Shown here: piece by piece, positions 8,231 to 16,898 of the stretch
Numbering within the stretch: position 1 is the stretch's first letter
Layout: every line of letters starts with the position of its first letter
Assembly (NCBI GenBank): GCA_900540625.1
Contig: UQGP01000012.1
Span: forward strand, 1 to 52,642
Source: an uncultured Porphyromonadaceae bacterium
GTDB lineage: Bacteria > Bacteroidota > Bacteroidia > Bacteroidales > Muribaculaceae
Direction of reading: 5' to 3'
DNA length: 52,642 nt
Notes under the pieces: generated by a model
Databases searched by the model: none
Told to the model about the DNA's origin: nothing
Seen by the model: only the letters and a program-made list of their open reading frames with translations
Program-made: the position numbers and the translations under genes

Positions 8231-9325
8231 TTAGCTTTTTCGTTTTGTGTTCGTAGTCTTGGGGCTTTCGCTGTCTTGGGCGACTTGTTTCCCCGTGGAA
8301 CCTTCGGCTTGTTTGCCTTTGGCGTTTTCGTCAACCTCGGGTAGGGGACGCGTCGTGGATACAAAGTCGCTGACGGCGTTGAACGAGCGGATGTTTTCGG
8401 AAATATCCGGACGTTGGCAAGCAAATTTCACGAAATCGGCAGTGCGAAGTACCGGTCCGAGAGCGTCTATGAAATGCTTGAGCGTATCTTCTGCCGACAT
8501 AGCTTCGAGGATTTGTGTCGTGGTCATTTCGCGAGCATTGACGCCGAATCGTCCGTCAATGTATTGACGTAGGATGTCCGTAAGTTCGGTGTAGTATTCT
8601 TTGTCATGTCCGCTTTCGGCGAGGTGGCGTGCCTTAAGGGTCGTAAGACGTTTGACAGCCAATTCGTAAGGTGGAATTACTTTCTTGTGCGGCAACAGTG
8701 TCGGACCATTTTTCTTGTACAGGAAGAATATAACGGCGCCGAGTGCTATGACGAGAAGTGCCAATATAGGCCAATACCACCACTCAGGGATAAAGTCATA
8801 CCATCTGCCGGGGATGGAGACGGTGCCTTCAAAGGGGTTGATAAGCAACGAGTCCTTCATCACCTTCGGCATATTCGGTTCGAGGACTTTGAGTGTTACA
8901 ATATCCGAATCAATGGTGTCGGCGCCGTTGACAAATCTGAACGGGCCGATGCTCTGCGTGCCCGGCTCGAAGGGTTGGATAAGATATGTATATATCACCT
9001 GAATGCGCCCGTTGCCCACTTCTGTCGAATCGACGGATGTTTCGCGCACTTCCACTTTATTGAGTGTATATACGCCTTGATCATCGCACTGCACCTGGTC
9101 CATCATCATACCGTAGTGCCCGTTTTTGAGCACTTCGACGCGGATGTTGGTGCGGTCGCCCATGGTCAGTGTGGTCGAGTCAATTTTCGCCGAAATGGAG
9201 ACGGGAGCGACTACTTCGCCGGGCTGTTGAGCAGAAGCCCCGGAGACAAAAAGCACCAGGGCAAGAGCTGCGGCAGCCTTTCGTGCCGACAGTTTGAGCG
9301 AAGTTTTTAATGTATGTATATTCAT
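8231..9325 (-). CDS. bat-operon membrane protein (BatD/DUF4381-like)
   Basis: A 364-residue protein. The ATG at 9325 opens a clear signal peptide (LALVLFVSGASAQQ). The frame continues 72 codons upstream but overlaps the DUF58 gene and has no such signal, so it is rejected. A beta-sandwich domain with a YTYLIQPFEPGTQSIGPF segment fills about 30-160, a transmembrane helix (WPILALLVIALGAVIFFLY) lies near 190, and a cytoplasmic helical domain follows (YYTELTDILRQYIDGRFG). This layout resembles the C-terminal half of BatD and DUF4381 proteins that sit between DUF58 and batA genes. It probably joins the same envelope complex. The tail is rich in Lys, Gln and Ser. Confidence 0.75.
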   Translation of the reverse strand: MNIHTLKTSLKLSARKAAAALALVLFVSGASAQQPGEVVAPVSISAKIDSTTLTMGDRTNIRVEVLKNGHYGMMMDQVQCDDQGVYTLNKVEVRETSVDSTEVGNGRIQVIYTYLIQPFEPGTQSIGPFRFVNGADTIDSDIVTLKVLEPNMPKVMKDSLLINPFEGTVSIPGRWYDFIPEWWYWPILALLVIALGAVIFFLYKKNGPTLLPHKKVIPPYELAVKRLTTLKARHLAESGHDKEYYTELTDILRQYIDGRFGVNAREMTTTQILEAMSAEDTLKHFIDALGPVLRTADFVKFACQRPDISENIRSFNAVSDFVSTTRPLPEVDENAKGKQAEGSTGKQVAQDSESPKTTNTKRKS

Positions 9326-9363
9326 ATTTATGTACAATGTGTCGGACAATTGATTATTGGCCG

Positions 9364-10239
9364 TTAGCCCCGTCCGCGGTTTTTGAACAAGCTCATAAGA
9401 GCGCGGACATAGTCTTCGTCTGTGGCTACGGAAATGAAGTCCACGCGTGCCGAGCGTAATGTCTCGGCCATGCGTTGTTGGTTGGTGTACCAATGCTTGT
9501 CGTATATTTGGCGCGCGTGACGGCTGGAAGTGTCCACCCAACGGGTTTGTCCCGTTTCGAGGTCGGCCAGACGTATAAGGCCTACATCGGGCATTTGGGC
9601 GTCACGTTTGTCGTATACCTGTATTGCCATAAGGTCGTGGCGATTACGTGCTATTTGCAGGGCTTGCTTATAATCTGTATTGTCTATGAAATCCGAGATG
9701 AGGAAAGCGGTGCAAGCGCGTTTTGAGGCATTGGCAAAATACTTCACCGCTCCTTCGATATCGGTCTTATTGTGTTCCGGACGGAAGTCTATAAGTTCGC
9801 GGATAATCAGCAGGATTTGTTTCTTGCCTTTTGCCGGCGGGATATACTTCTCGATACGATCCGTGAAGAATATGGCGCCTATTTTATCGTTGTTTTGTGT
9901 GGCCGAGAATGCCAAAGTCGCAGCTATTTCGGCAATGATGTCGCGTTTTTGCGAACCCACGGCGCCGAAAATACCGCTACCCGACATATCGATAAGCAGC
10001 ATTACCGTCAGCTCCCTTTCTTCCTGATATACTTTGACATAAGGTTTGTTGTGACGTGCGGTGACGTTCCAATCGATATCTCGAATGTCATCGCCATATT
10101 GGTACTCGCGCACTTCGCTGAACATCATGCCGCGGCCTTTGAAGGCCGAATGATATTCGCCTGCAAAGATGTTTTGCGACAGCCCGCGGGTCTTAATTTC
10201 GATTTTGCGGACTTTTTTTAGAAGTTCTTTCGAGTCCAT
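9364..10239 (-). CDS. DUF58 domain protein
   Basis: A 291-residue soluble protein. The DUF58 signature REYQYGDDIRDIDWNVTAR is at about residues 44-62, and a VWA-like fold with DMSGS follows near residue 84. It lacks the N-terminal membrane helices of longer DUF58 proteins, which is usual for the members encoded in bat operons. DUF58 genes almost always follow a moxR gene, as here (33 bp downstream). It probably works with the MoxR ATPase and the Bat VWA proteins, but no biochemical activity is established. Confidence 0.9.
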   Translation of the reverse strand: MDSKELLKKVRKIEIKTRGLSQNIFAGEYHSAFKGRGMMFSEVREYQYGDDIRDIDWNVTARHNKPYVKVYQEERELTVMLLIDMSGSGIFGAVGSQKRDIIAEIAATLAFSATQNNDKIGAIFFTDRIEKYIPPAKGKKQILLIIRELIDFRPEHNKTDIEGAVKYFANASKRACTAFLISDFIDNTDYKQALQIARNRHDLMAIQVYDKRDAQMPDVGLIRLADLETGQTRWVDTSSRHARQIYDKHWYTNQQRMAETLRSARVDFISVATDEDYVRALMSLFKNRGRG

Positions 10240-10272
10240 AATTCAGCGCGTTGAGCGATTGGTCGGTGTGGG

Positions 10273-11268
10273 TTAGGGGACAAGAATCTTGTCGAGGATT
10301 TCGGTGATGATTTCGTCCGTGGAAATGTTGTTGGCTTCGGCTTCATACGTCACACCGATACGGTGGCGAAGGATGTCGTGGCATACCGCGATAACGTCCT
10401 CGGGAATTACATAACCGCGCTGGTGGATGAATGCGTAAGCGCGAGCGGCGCGTGCCAGCGATATGGAGGCACGAGGCGATGCTCCGAAGGCGATAATGTC
10501 TGTCAGGTCATTAAGACCGTATTCGGCCGGAGTACGGGTAGCGTATACGATGTCAACGATATAGCGCTCGATTTTCTCGTCTACGTATATCTGTTCGACC
10601 AATTTTTGCGCATCGATGATTTCGGAGGGCTTGATGATGGGTCGTATCTCGCGGCTTTCGTTGGCTATATTCTGGCGAATAATTATGCGTTCCTCCTCCT
10701 TGGAAGGATAGCTGATAACCACCTTCATCAAGAAACGGTCAACCTGAGCTTCGGGCAGCGGGTAAGTGCCTTCCTGTTCGATGGGGTTTTGCGTAGCCAT
10801 TACCAAGAAAGGTTGGTCAAGGCGGAAAGTGCTGTCGCCGATGGTCACCTGACGCTCCTGCATAGCTTCAAGCAATGCGCTCTGCACCTTTGCCGGGGCA
10901 CGGTTGATTTCGTCGGCGAGTACGAAGTTGGCAAATACCGGGCCTTTTTTTACTTGGAATTGTTCGTTCTTGACGCTGTACACCATAGTACCTATTACAT
11001 CGGCGGGGAGCAGGTCGGGAGTGAACTGTATGCGGCTATATTTTGCGTCGATGAGTTGTGACAATGTCTTAATGGCGAGTGTCTTGGCAAGGCCGGGCAC
11101 ACCTTCGAGCAATACGTGCCCATTGGAGAGTAAGGCAATGATAAGTGATTCGATAAGGTGCTTTTGCCCAACGATCGTTTGGTTCATTCCCTCGGTGATG
11201 AGGTTGATGAAATCGCTTTTGCCCGCGACCATATCGTTGAGTTCGCGGATATTTACGGTGTCGCTCAT
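10273..11268 (-). CDS. moxR: MoxR-type AAA+ ATPase
   Basis: A 331-residue AAA_3/MoxR ATPase, first gene of the bat operon. Walker A is GVPGLAKT (residues 56-63), Walker B ends in DE at 119-120 (VLADEINR), the sensor region is ATQNPIEQEGTYPLPEAQ, and the C-terminal lid domain is present. MoxR proteins are thought to act as chaperones that mature or load VWA-domain partners, here BatA, BatB and the DUF58 protein. Predicted transcription starts at a -7 box at 11346-11353, and the leader begins with a 13-bp hairpin, so its expression may be controlled at the 5' end. Confidence 0.93.
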   Translation of the reverse strand: MSDTVNIRELNDMVAGKSDFINLITEGMNQTIVGQKHLIESLIIALLSNGHVLLEGVPGLAKTLAIKTLSQLIDAKYSRIQFTPDLLPADVIGTMVYSVKNEQFQVKKGPVFANFVLADEINRAPAKVQSALLEAMQERQVTIGDSTFRLDQPFLVMATQNPIEQEGTYPLPEAQVDRFLMKVVISYPSKEEERIIIRQNIANESREIRPIIKPSEIIDAQKLVEQIYVDEKIERYIVDIVYATRTPAEYGLNDLTDIIAFGASPRASISLARAARAYAFIHQRGYVIPEDVIAVCHDILRHRIGVTYEAEANNISTDEIITEILDKILVP

Positions 11269-11311
11269 AAAACTGGTATTTATAAGTTTGGTCTATATGT
11301 TCGATAATTGC

Positions 11312-11344
11312 AGTAGCCAAATCCGTATTCGGGATTTGGCTACT
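11312..11344. repeat. 13-bp inverted repeat at the predicted moxR transcript 5' end
   Basis: AGTAGCCAAATCC (11312-11324) and GGATTTGGCTACT (11332-11344) are perfect complements around a 7-base loop. On the minus strand the stem begins right after the -7 box at 11346-11353, so it would fold at the very 5' end of the bat mRNA or be an operator overlapping the start site. Confidence 0.6.
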
Positions 11345-11345
11345 A

Positions 11346-11353
11346 CAAAATTA
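11346..11353 (-). promoter_or_regulatory. -7 box of the moxR/bat operon promoter
   Basis: TAATTTTG on the minus strand matches TAnnTTTG. The start codon of moxR is about 75 bases downstream. No good -33 TTTG is seen 19-21 bases upstream, where a short CGGC/GCCG dyad lies instead, so activation by a factor is possible. Confidence 0.45.
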
Positions 11354-11399
11354 CGTATAACGGCCTTTCTGCCGAGATACAATGTGTTAAAAGATTTTA

Positions 11400-11411
11400 T
11401 TAAACGTTTAA
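11400..11411. repeat. 12-bp perfect palindrome upstream of the bat promoter
   Basis: TTAAACGTTTAA reads the same on both strands. It lies about 50 bp upstream of the moxR -7 box in the 293-bp gap between the bat operon and the murF/alr gene, a suitable place for an activator or repressor site. It is short enough to occur by chance. Confidence 0.3.
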
Positions 11412-11561
11412 CTCATGAAAACCTTAACCTTTTTTAGGATATTTGCGTCATAGTGTTACTAATATTCACATGCGAAATACGATGTGCGCTGTATCACGGG
11501 GATTGCTTGACGCGTAAGGCGAGTTGCGTTTCGACGATAAATGTAACGCTTTATTTGCGGA

Positions 11562-13949
11562 TTATTCGCGGAAGTATAATCGCTTGACGCGCGAAGATAC
11601 GGAGGTGAGCACTTCGTATGGAATGGTGTCCAATGTTTCGGCCAAGCGCTGTATGGGCGCATGTTTGCCGAAAATTTCCACCGAAGATCCGATATGTGCC
11701 TTCGGGCAGTCTGTAACGTCAATCATACAGAGGTCCATACATATATTGCCTATTGTAGGGCAGGATACTCCCTCGACTACAAACGAAGCGTGTCCGCACC
11801 CGAGGTGACGATTGACACCGTCGGCATAACCTATAGGGATGGTCGCAATAACGCTGTCGCGCGTGGTGACACCGCGGCGGCCGTAACCGATGGTGGCACC
11901 GGCAGGGTATTTGTGCATTGCGATGATGGACGTGCGCAGCGTTGCCACGGTTTTCAGCGCTGATTGGTCGGCGTCGCCAGGCAATGGCGAAATACCGTAC
12001 ATACCTACACCGAGACGTACCAAGTCGTACGCATAGCGCGTGCGACCGTAGCGTACTATGCCTGCGGTGTTGAGTATATGGCGACGTATATCTTTGCCGT
12101 AGGGGACGCTGTCGCGCAAGAAGCCGCTAAGTCTGTCAAATGTATCAAGTTGGAGGGTGGTATAATCGTCCATATCCAAGCAGTCGGCTGTAGCCAAGTG
12201 CGAGAATGTTGTGGCAATGTGCAGGTGTGGACACTGCGAAAGCATCGAGACAAAGGTGCTGATTTCGTCTTCGTTTTTAAGGCCGACGCGGTGCATACCC
12301 GAGTCTATTTTGACATGCACAGGATAGTCTGTAAGTCCGGCGGCGGCAACTTCACGTTCGAGATTGGACATTATATCCTTATCCGGGTCTATCAGCGTAG
12401 GTTCCAGTCGGTAAGCGACGATGGCGTGCGGATTGAGGCACCAAGGGTCGAGAACGATTATGGGCATCGTGACCCCGGCACGCCTAAGGCGAACGCCTTC
12501 GTCCACAACGGCTACGGCAAGATAACTGAGACCACAAGATTGAAGTGTGCGTGCCACCTCTATATCTCCACATCCGTAAGCATCGGCCTTGATCATTGCA
12601 ACCATTCCGACGCCTTTGGTCAGTAATGAACGATAGTGGCGCACATTGTGTACCAATGCTTCCAAGTCGATGTTAAGGTGCGTAATATGACGCAGTGAGC
12701 ACAATCGGTCGCGCATCAGTCTGCCTTGTTCCTTGTCCGATATGTTTACATACAGCATTGTCCGCTGCATATCACCGACGTTTAGAGCGATATGGCGCTC
12801 GAATTCGTCTGAACTCTTGAAGCGAGCAATCTCTATACCCGAGGCGGCGACTTCGGCCCAATATTCGGTGTCGCCACCGAAGACGTATGCTTTGGTGACG
12901 CCTGCCGCTTTGAGAACTTTAGCGGCTGAAGCATAACCCCAAGCTTCGGCCACAGGGGCACTGACACATATTCGTAGATCATGTTCCGGCGAGATGCGGC
13001 GACGTACATAGTCGAGGGCTGTAGCAATTCCGTCCATATCTCCGGTGTAATAGTCCAGTGCGACAGCGCTGTTGCCTCTCATATCCGTGATGTCTATGCG
13101 TCCGGAGATGTCGTATCGTCCGATTTCAGACGAATCGAAGCATATTTTTTTGCCAAACATGGCGGCGACTTGGGTGCATATATCCCAGATGTCGCTACAC
13201 GGATGCAGGTTCTTTTCGGGGTACATATCCCGGAGTACCGAGGCTATCAAGGGATACGAACTATTGTAGAAAATGTCCGTAGCAGAGGCAAATAGCAATG
13301 CTTTTTCGCGACACTTGCTTTCGATTGAATCGAAGCCCTCGCCATGTTCTTCGGTGATGGCCGTGAATATGCCGATGGTCGGACGTATGATGTCTGCAAG
13401 TATTCCCATCTCGCCCTTATGAGATATGCCTGCCTCGATGATTGCCGCATCGGCACCTGCCGCAAGCCATAGTGACTCGGGTACGCCGATGCTTGAGTTC
13501 CAGCTGCGCGGGCTACGAGCACAATGCCCCCAAAGATTGCAACTATTAAGAAGTTCCTTTGCAAAGGTTTTGCCGATGCTGCCGGTGATTCCTATTACCG
13601 GCCCACGGAAGGTGTTCCGTAAAGATTTTGCGCTGTCCCATAATGCTTGGCGAACATTGTCTACGATGATAAACGTAGTGTCGGGATATGCAGTATAATC
13701 CGTAATGTCCTTTTCGACTAAGAATACGCGTACACCCTTGGAGTGCATATCCCGGATGTAGCGGTGTCCATCGCCTTGGGGTGTGCACAATGCCGCAAAT
13801 ACTGTGGCGCTCGGGTCGGTCAGAAGTGCGCGGCTGTCGGTAATGACTGTGCGTAACGGCGAAGGTGCCGACGTGATATTGCCGGATATGGCACGTGTGT
13901 GTACTGCTGCCGAGAGCGATTGTATGTCAAAATATTGGTTATTGTTCAT
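11562..13949 (-). CDS. MurF/alanine racemase fusion
   Basis: A 795-residue bifunctional protein typical of Bacteroidetes. Residues 1 to about 420 are MurF-like (UDP-MurNAc-tripeptide:D-Ala-D-Ala ligase), with TDSR at 37-40, an ATP loop GSIGKT at 123-128 and an NSSIGVPESL segment. From about 423 it is an alanine racemase: the PLP lysine is Lys454 in MIKADAYGCG, and the catalytic tyrosine lies in ATIGYGRRG. The racemase makes D-Ala for peptidoglycan. Whether the MurF half is still an active ligase is uncertain, because many species keep a separate murF. The ATG at 13949 (MNNNQYFDIQ) is preferred over one 35 codons upstream that overlaps the GSCFA gene. Confidence 0.9.
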   Translation of the reverse strand: MNNNQYFDIQSLSAAVHTRAISGNITSAPSPLRTVITDSRALLTDPSATVFAALCTPQGDGHRYIRDMHSKGVRVFLVEKDITDYTAYPDTTFIIVDNVRQALWDSAKSLRNTFRGPVIGITGSIGKTFAKELLNSCNLWGHCARSPRSWNSSIGVPESLWLAAGADAAIIEAGISHKGEMGILADIIRPTIGIFTAITEEHGEGFDSIESKCREKALLFASATDIFYNSSYPLIASVLRDMYPEKNLHPCSDIWDICTQVAAMFGKKICFDSSEIGRYDISGRIDITDMRGNSAVALDYYTGDMDGIATALDYVRRRISPEHDLRICVSAPVAEAWGYASAAKVLKAAGVTKAYVFGGDTEYWAEVAASGIEIARFKSSDEFERHIALNVGDMQRTMLYVNISDKEQGRLMRDRLCSLRHITHLNIDLEALVHNVRHYRSLLTKGVGMVAMIKADAYGCGDIEVARTLQSCGLSYLAVAVVDEGVRLRRAGVTMPIIVLDPWCLNPHAIVAYRLEPTLIDPDKDIMSNLEREVAAAGLTDYPVHVKIDSGMHRVGLKNEDEISTFVSMLSQCPHLHIATTFSHLATADCLDMDDYTTLQLDTFDRLSGFLRDSVPYGKDIRRHILNTAGIVRYGRTRYAYDLVRLGVGMYGISPLPGDADQSALKTVATLRTSIIAMHKYPAGATIGYGRRGVTTRDSVIATIPIGYADGVNRHLGCGHASFVVEGVSCPTIGNICMDLCMIDVTDCPKAHIGSSVEIFGKHAPIQRLAETLDTIPYEVLTSVSSRVKRLYFRE

Positions 13950-13956
13950 GTAGAAG

Positions 13957-14811
13957 CTATTGTTCGATGATAGGGCGATGCAAAGCCCTGAGGCTTTCGG
14001 CTCGGTATTGCATCGCTTGTTGTCGGGTGTCTTTGTCAAAGTATGTATTGGCAAAAAAGTCGTAGACGATGTCTATTGCCATTGGCGACGGATGCTTGAG
14101 ATCGCGGTCATAAAAGCGGTAGTCGCGCAATTGGTCGCAAATGATTTCGAACGCCGGAAAATATTCGGCGGACGGGCATTCGGAGATGATTCGTTCGGTG
14201 GCAAGATGGAGTACGGCTTTGCTCAGATTGTTTCCATGAAGCCCGTCTGCCAGATGCCGCACGGGGCTGACGGTGAATATGACGCGTTTGCCTTGACATA
14301 GTTCCTTCCAGTCTCCGACAATTGTATCAATATCAAGTCGTGTGCGTTCAAAGGCACTTTGCGGAATTTTATGGCAGTTCCCTACAATATATTTACCCGG
14401 TTTATAGGTGTATACCCATGCAGTACCGAAGGTGATTATCCATACCGAATCGGAGTCAAGCCGTTTGCCAAGAGTCTTAATGTCTTCGTTGAGTCGCTCG
14501 AGAAGCGCGTCTGCATCGGTGTCCGAGTATCGTGTATTCAGATACAAGCAGTGCCATCGTCCGTCAAATAATACCAAGTCATTATGCGTGAAGTACTTCG
14601 AGGCAAGAGCGCGATGCATAATAGTGGCAATAGAGGCCGGATTGAAGAGTACGCCGAGAGGATTGGCCTGCACATCGAATCCGTCACGTCGCAGACATTC
14701 GCCGATATTGTCCGTAAAGCAGGAGCCGAGCATCGTAATACGGTCGTCGCGGCTGATACCGCATACTCCGCGAATAGGCTCGACCGGTGTGTATAGGCGA
14801 ATGTCAGACAT
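13957..14811 (-). CDS. GSCFA family protein
   Basis: A 284-residue protein with the family motif MLGSCFTDNIGECL at about 27-40. The GSCFA family is a group of SGNH/GDSL-like proteins, and the Ser of GSCF occupies the nucleophile position. A HPSPMAIDIVYDFF segment near 240 supplies the likely catalytic Asp/His block (HPS). The substrate is unknown; a role in envelope carbohydrate or acyl-ester chemistry is only a guess from the family and from its place 7 bp upstream of murF/alr and 18 bp after the PorE-like gene. The same pairing with the MurF/Alr fusion occurs in other Bacteroidales. Confidence 0.85.
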   Translation of the reverse strand: MSDIRLYTPVEPIRGVCGISRDDRITMLGSCFTDNIGECLRRDGFDVQANPLGVLFNPASIATIMHRALASKYFTHNDLVLFDGRWHCLYLNTRYSDTDADALLERLNEDIKTLGKRLDSDSVWIITFGTAWVYTYKPGKYIVGNCHKIPQSAFERTRLDIDTIVGDWKELCQGKRVIFTVSPVRHLADGLHGNNLSKAVLHLATERIISECPSAEYFPAFEIICDQLRDYRFYDRDLKHPSPMAIDIVYDFFANTYFDKDTRQQAMQYRAESLRALHRPIIEQ

Positions 14812-14829
14812 TTTGCTGTTGTGACTGAC

Positions 14830-16809
14830 TTAGAACATTCGATAATCTATGGAAAGCACTTGGAATTCGGTGCGGCGATTGATTTGGTCTGCCGCTTCGC
14901 GATCTTCTTCCTTTTCCAGCGCGTTTATAAAGTCTTCGGATAGTACATCGCCCTCTTTGAATTGGGGATATTCCTTTGCTATGCGCTTTGTGACGGTTTT
15001 CGGGCGAGACTTGCCATAGCCTTGACTTTGCAGCCTGTCAGGAGATATGCCCACGCTGATAAGGTAATCGATGACCGAGCGGGCACGGCGTGATGATAGG
15101 TCGAGATTGTATTTTTCGGAACCATGTCTGTCGGTGTGCGAGGCCATTTCTATGGTTACGTTGGGGTTGTCGCGCAGTACTTGGGCTAATTCGTCCAAGG
15201 CTTTCTTTGACTCGGGACGCAGTGAGGCTCGGTCAAAGTCGTAGAAAATGTTTTCGACAACGACCGGCTTGGTTATGGAAGACAATACAAAATCGACGCC
15301 GTAGTCGGCATCTTCTTCGGTATACTCGCTTGTGAATTCCTGACGCGCGTTCAAATACCCTTTGGCTCCGGCCATCATAACGTATGATACGCCGCGATCC
15401 AGGGGGAAAGAGAACGACCCGTCTTTACGGGCTACCTGCTTCTGGTTGCTTCCGTCACTGCCGACAATTCGGATTACGGCGTTCGGTACCGGTTCGTCAT
15501 CTTTATCAATTACCCATCCGGAAATGGTGATTTTCAGTTCGGGTAATTCAAATGAGTATATGTGGTCGTATCCGCGTGCATCACCGCGATTGCTACTGTA
15601 GAATCCGCTTTCGCCTTTGCCGAAAGTGATGCCGAAGTCATCGCCGGCGCTGTTGACAGGACGTCCCATATTGGTTACGTTCCAGCCGCCAGATGGGGTC
15701 ATTTCGGCACGAAAAATGTCGAGCCCGCCAAATCCCGGGTGTCCGTCGGATGCGAAATACAATACCGAGTCGGTGCGTATATACGGGAACATTTCGTCGC
15801 CGGGAGTATTGATCCATTCGCCGAGGTTTTCGAGCGAACCGGCGCGTTCTTTTATATTGACGCGCCAAATATCTTTGCCACCGCTACCGCCCGGCATATC
15901 GCTGGTGAAATATAGCCAATTGCCGTCCGGAGATACAGCCGGGTGTCCGTAGGAGGATAGGGTATCTGCCGTAATCTCGTATTTGACAGGTGCGCTCCAT
16001 TTGGCATCGCTGCGCTGCGAGGTGTATATTTCCACTCCGGTATTTGCCGACGGTTCGCGGCGAGCCTTGGTCAGGTACATCGTCTGTCCGTCGGGCGAAA
16101 AGGATACGATACCTTCGTCCAATTCGGAGTTCAACTCACCTTCGACAGCTTCGGGTCTGTTCCATTCGCCGCGCTCATTCTTTGTCGCGACAAAGATATC
16201 GCCGTTTTTCATCCCGGTGATTTCGCTGCGCTTGCTTCCGGATGCTTTCTCATTTGTGGAAGTAAAATACAGACGGTCTAATTCGGGGCTGTCAAACATA
16301 GGAGCGTAGTCGCTGCGGCGCGAATTGAAAAGCTTGGCAGCCTTGACTACATAACGCGTTTGCAGAGCCTTGCTTTGCCCCATTTTGGCTCCGGCAAGAC
16401 CATCAGCGGCGAGTTTGTCTCCGGGTTTCCATTGAAGGTAAGTTTCGTATGCCGTTATGGCCTGGGCGTATTTGCCGTCGGCGTGTAATTCGCGCGCCAA
16501 TTGCAGATACACGGTCGAGTCTTCCCATCCATAGCGTATGGCGTTTTGGAATGCAGCGGCAGCGCGTGCGTTCTGGCGCAGGCGGCTGTGGCATAATCCA
16601 AGCTGATAGGCGACTTCGCCACGTTGCTTGCGTTCCTCCTTCTTGGTGAGTTTGTTGTATATTTTACGGTAAGTCTTTGCGGCATCGAAGTACTCGCCAC
16701 GGTCATATTGAGCCTTGGCTTCAGAAAGCTTTGGCCCACCGCAGGCGGTCAGTACAAAGGTACTTGCAAGTATGGCGGCGTATGTCGCCGTCCGGAGCAT
16801 AATATTCAT
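14830..16809 (-). CDS. PorE-like OmpA-family lipoprotein
   Basis: A 659-residue outer-membrane lipoprotein. The lipobox LTAC ends the signal at Cys23. TPR units cover about 28-130, a WD40-like PD40 beta-propeller follows (repeats such as FSPDGQTMYLTKA and VSPDGNWLYFTSD), then a carboxypeptidase regulatory-like domain near 435-510, and an OmpA peptidoglycan-binding domain at the end (MASHTDRHGSEKYNLDLSSRRA). This exact order is that of PorE of the type IX secretion system, but many Bacteroidetes without that system carry homologues, and no other T9SS gene is in the window. It probably links the outer membrane to peptidoglycan. It heads the GSCFA-murF/alr group. Confidence 0.85.
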   Translation of the reverse strand: MNIMLRTATYAAILASTFVLTACGGPKLSEAKAQYDRGEYFDAAKTYRKIYNKLTKKEERKQRGEVAYQLGLCHSRLRQNARAAAAFQNAIRYGWEDSTVYLQLARELHADGKYAQAITAYETYLQWKPGDKLAADGLAGAKMGQSKALQTRYVVKAAKLFNSRRSDYAPMFDSPELDRLYFTSTNEKASGSKRSEITGMKNGDIFVATKNERGEWNRPEAVEGELNSELDEGIVSFSPDGQTMYLTKARREPSANTGVEIYTSQRSDAKWSAPVKYEITADTLSSYGHPAVSPDGNWLYFTSDMPGGSGGKDIWRVNIKERAGSLENLGEWINTPGDEMFPYIRTDSVLYFASDGHPGFGGLDIFRAEMTPSGGWNVTNMGRPVNSAGDDFGITFGKGESGFYSSNRGDARGYDHIYSFELPELKITISGWVIDKDDEPVPNAVIRIVGSDGSNQKQVARKDGSFSFPLDRGVSYVMMAGAKGYLNARQEFTSEYTEEDADYGVDFVLSSITKPVVVENIFYDFDRASLRPESKKALDELAQVLRDNPNVTIEMASHTDRHGSEKYNLDLSSRRARSVIDYLISVGISPDRLQSQGYGKSRPKTVTKRIAKEYPQFKEGDVLSEDFINALEKEEDREAADQINRRTEFQVLSIDYRMF

Positions 16810-16819
16810 GAAGTTATCT

Positions 16820-16835
16820 TATTACGTACGTAATA
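16820..16835. repeat. 16-bp perfect palindrome in the leader of the PorE-like gene
   Basis: TATTACGTACGTAATA is fully self-complementary and ends 11 bp upstream of the PorE-like start codon. It may be an operator for a dimeric regulator; no TAnnTTTG box is evident close by. Confidence 0.5.
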
Positions 16836-16898
16836 GGTTAACGTATAGTATCGGTCTCATATTGTACGCCTATCGAAGCAAAAGACGTACGGGGCGTG

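Noticed and set aside
9326..9541. 72-codon extension of the BatD/DUF4381-like protein
   Set aside because: It overlaps the DUF58 gene and places the signal peptide internally.
11415..11453. 12-residue leader peptide (MKTLTFFRIFAS) on the plus strand
   Set aside because: No gene follows on the plus strand; a chance frame.
11964..12626. 220-codon open frame on the plus strand
   Set aside because: Antisense to the murF/alr gene; Val/Ala/Tyr-rich with no domain.
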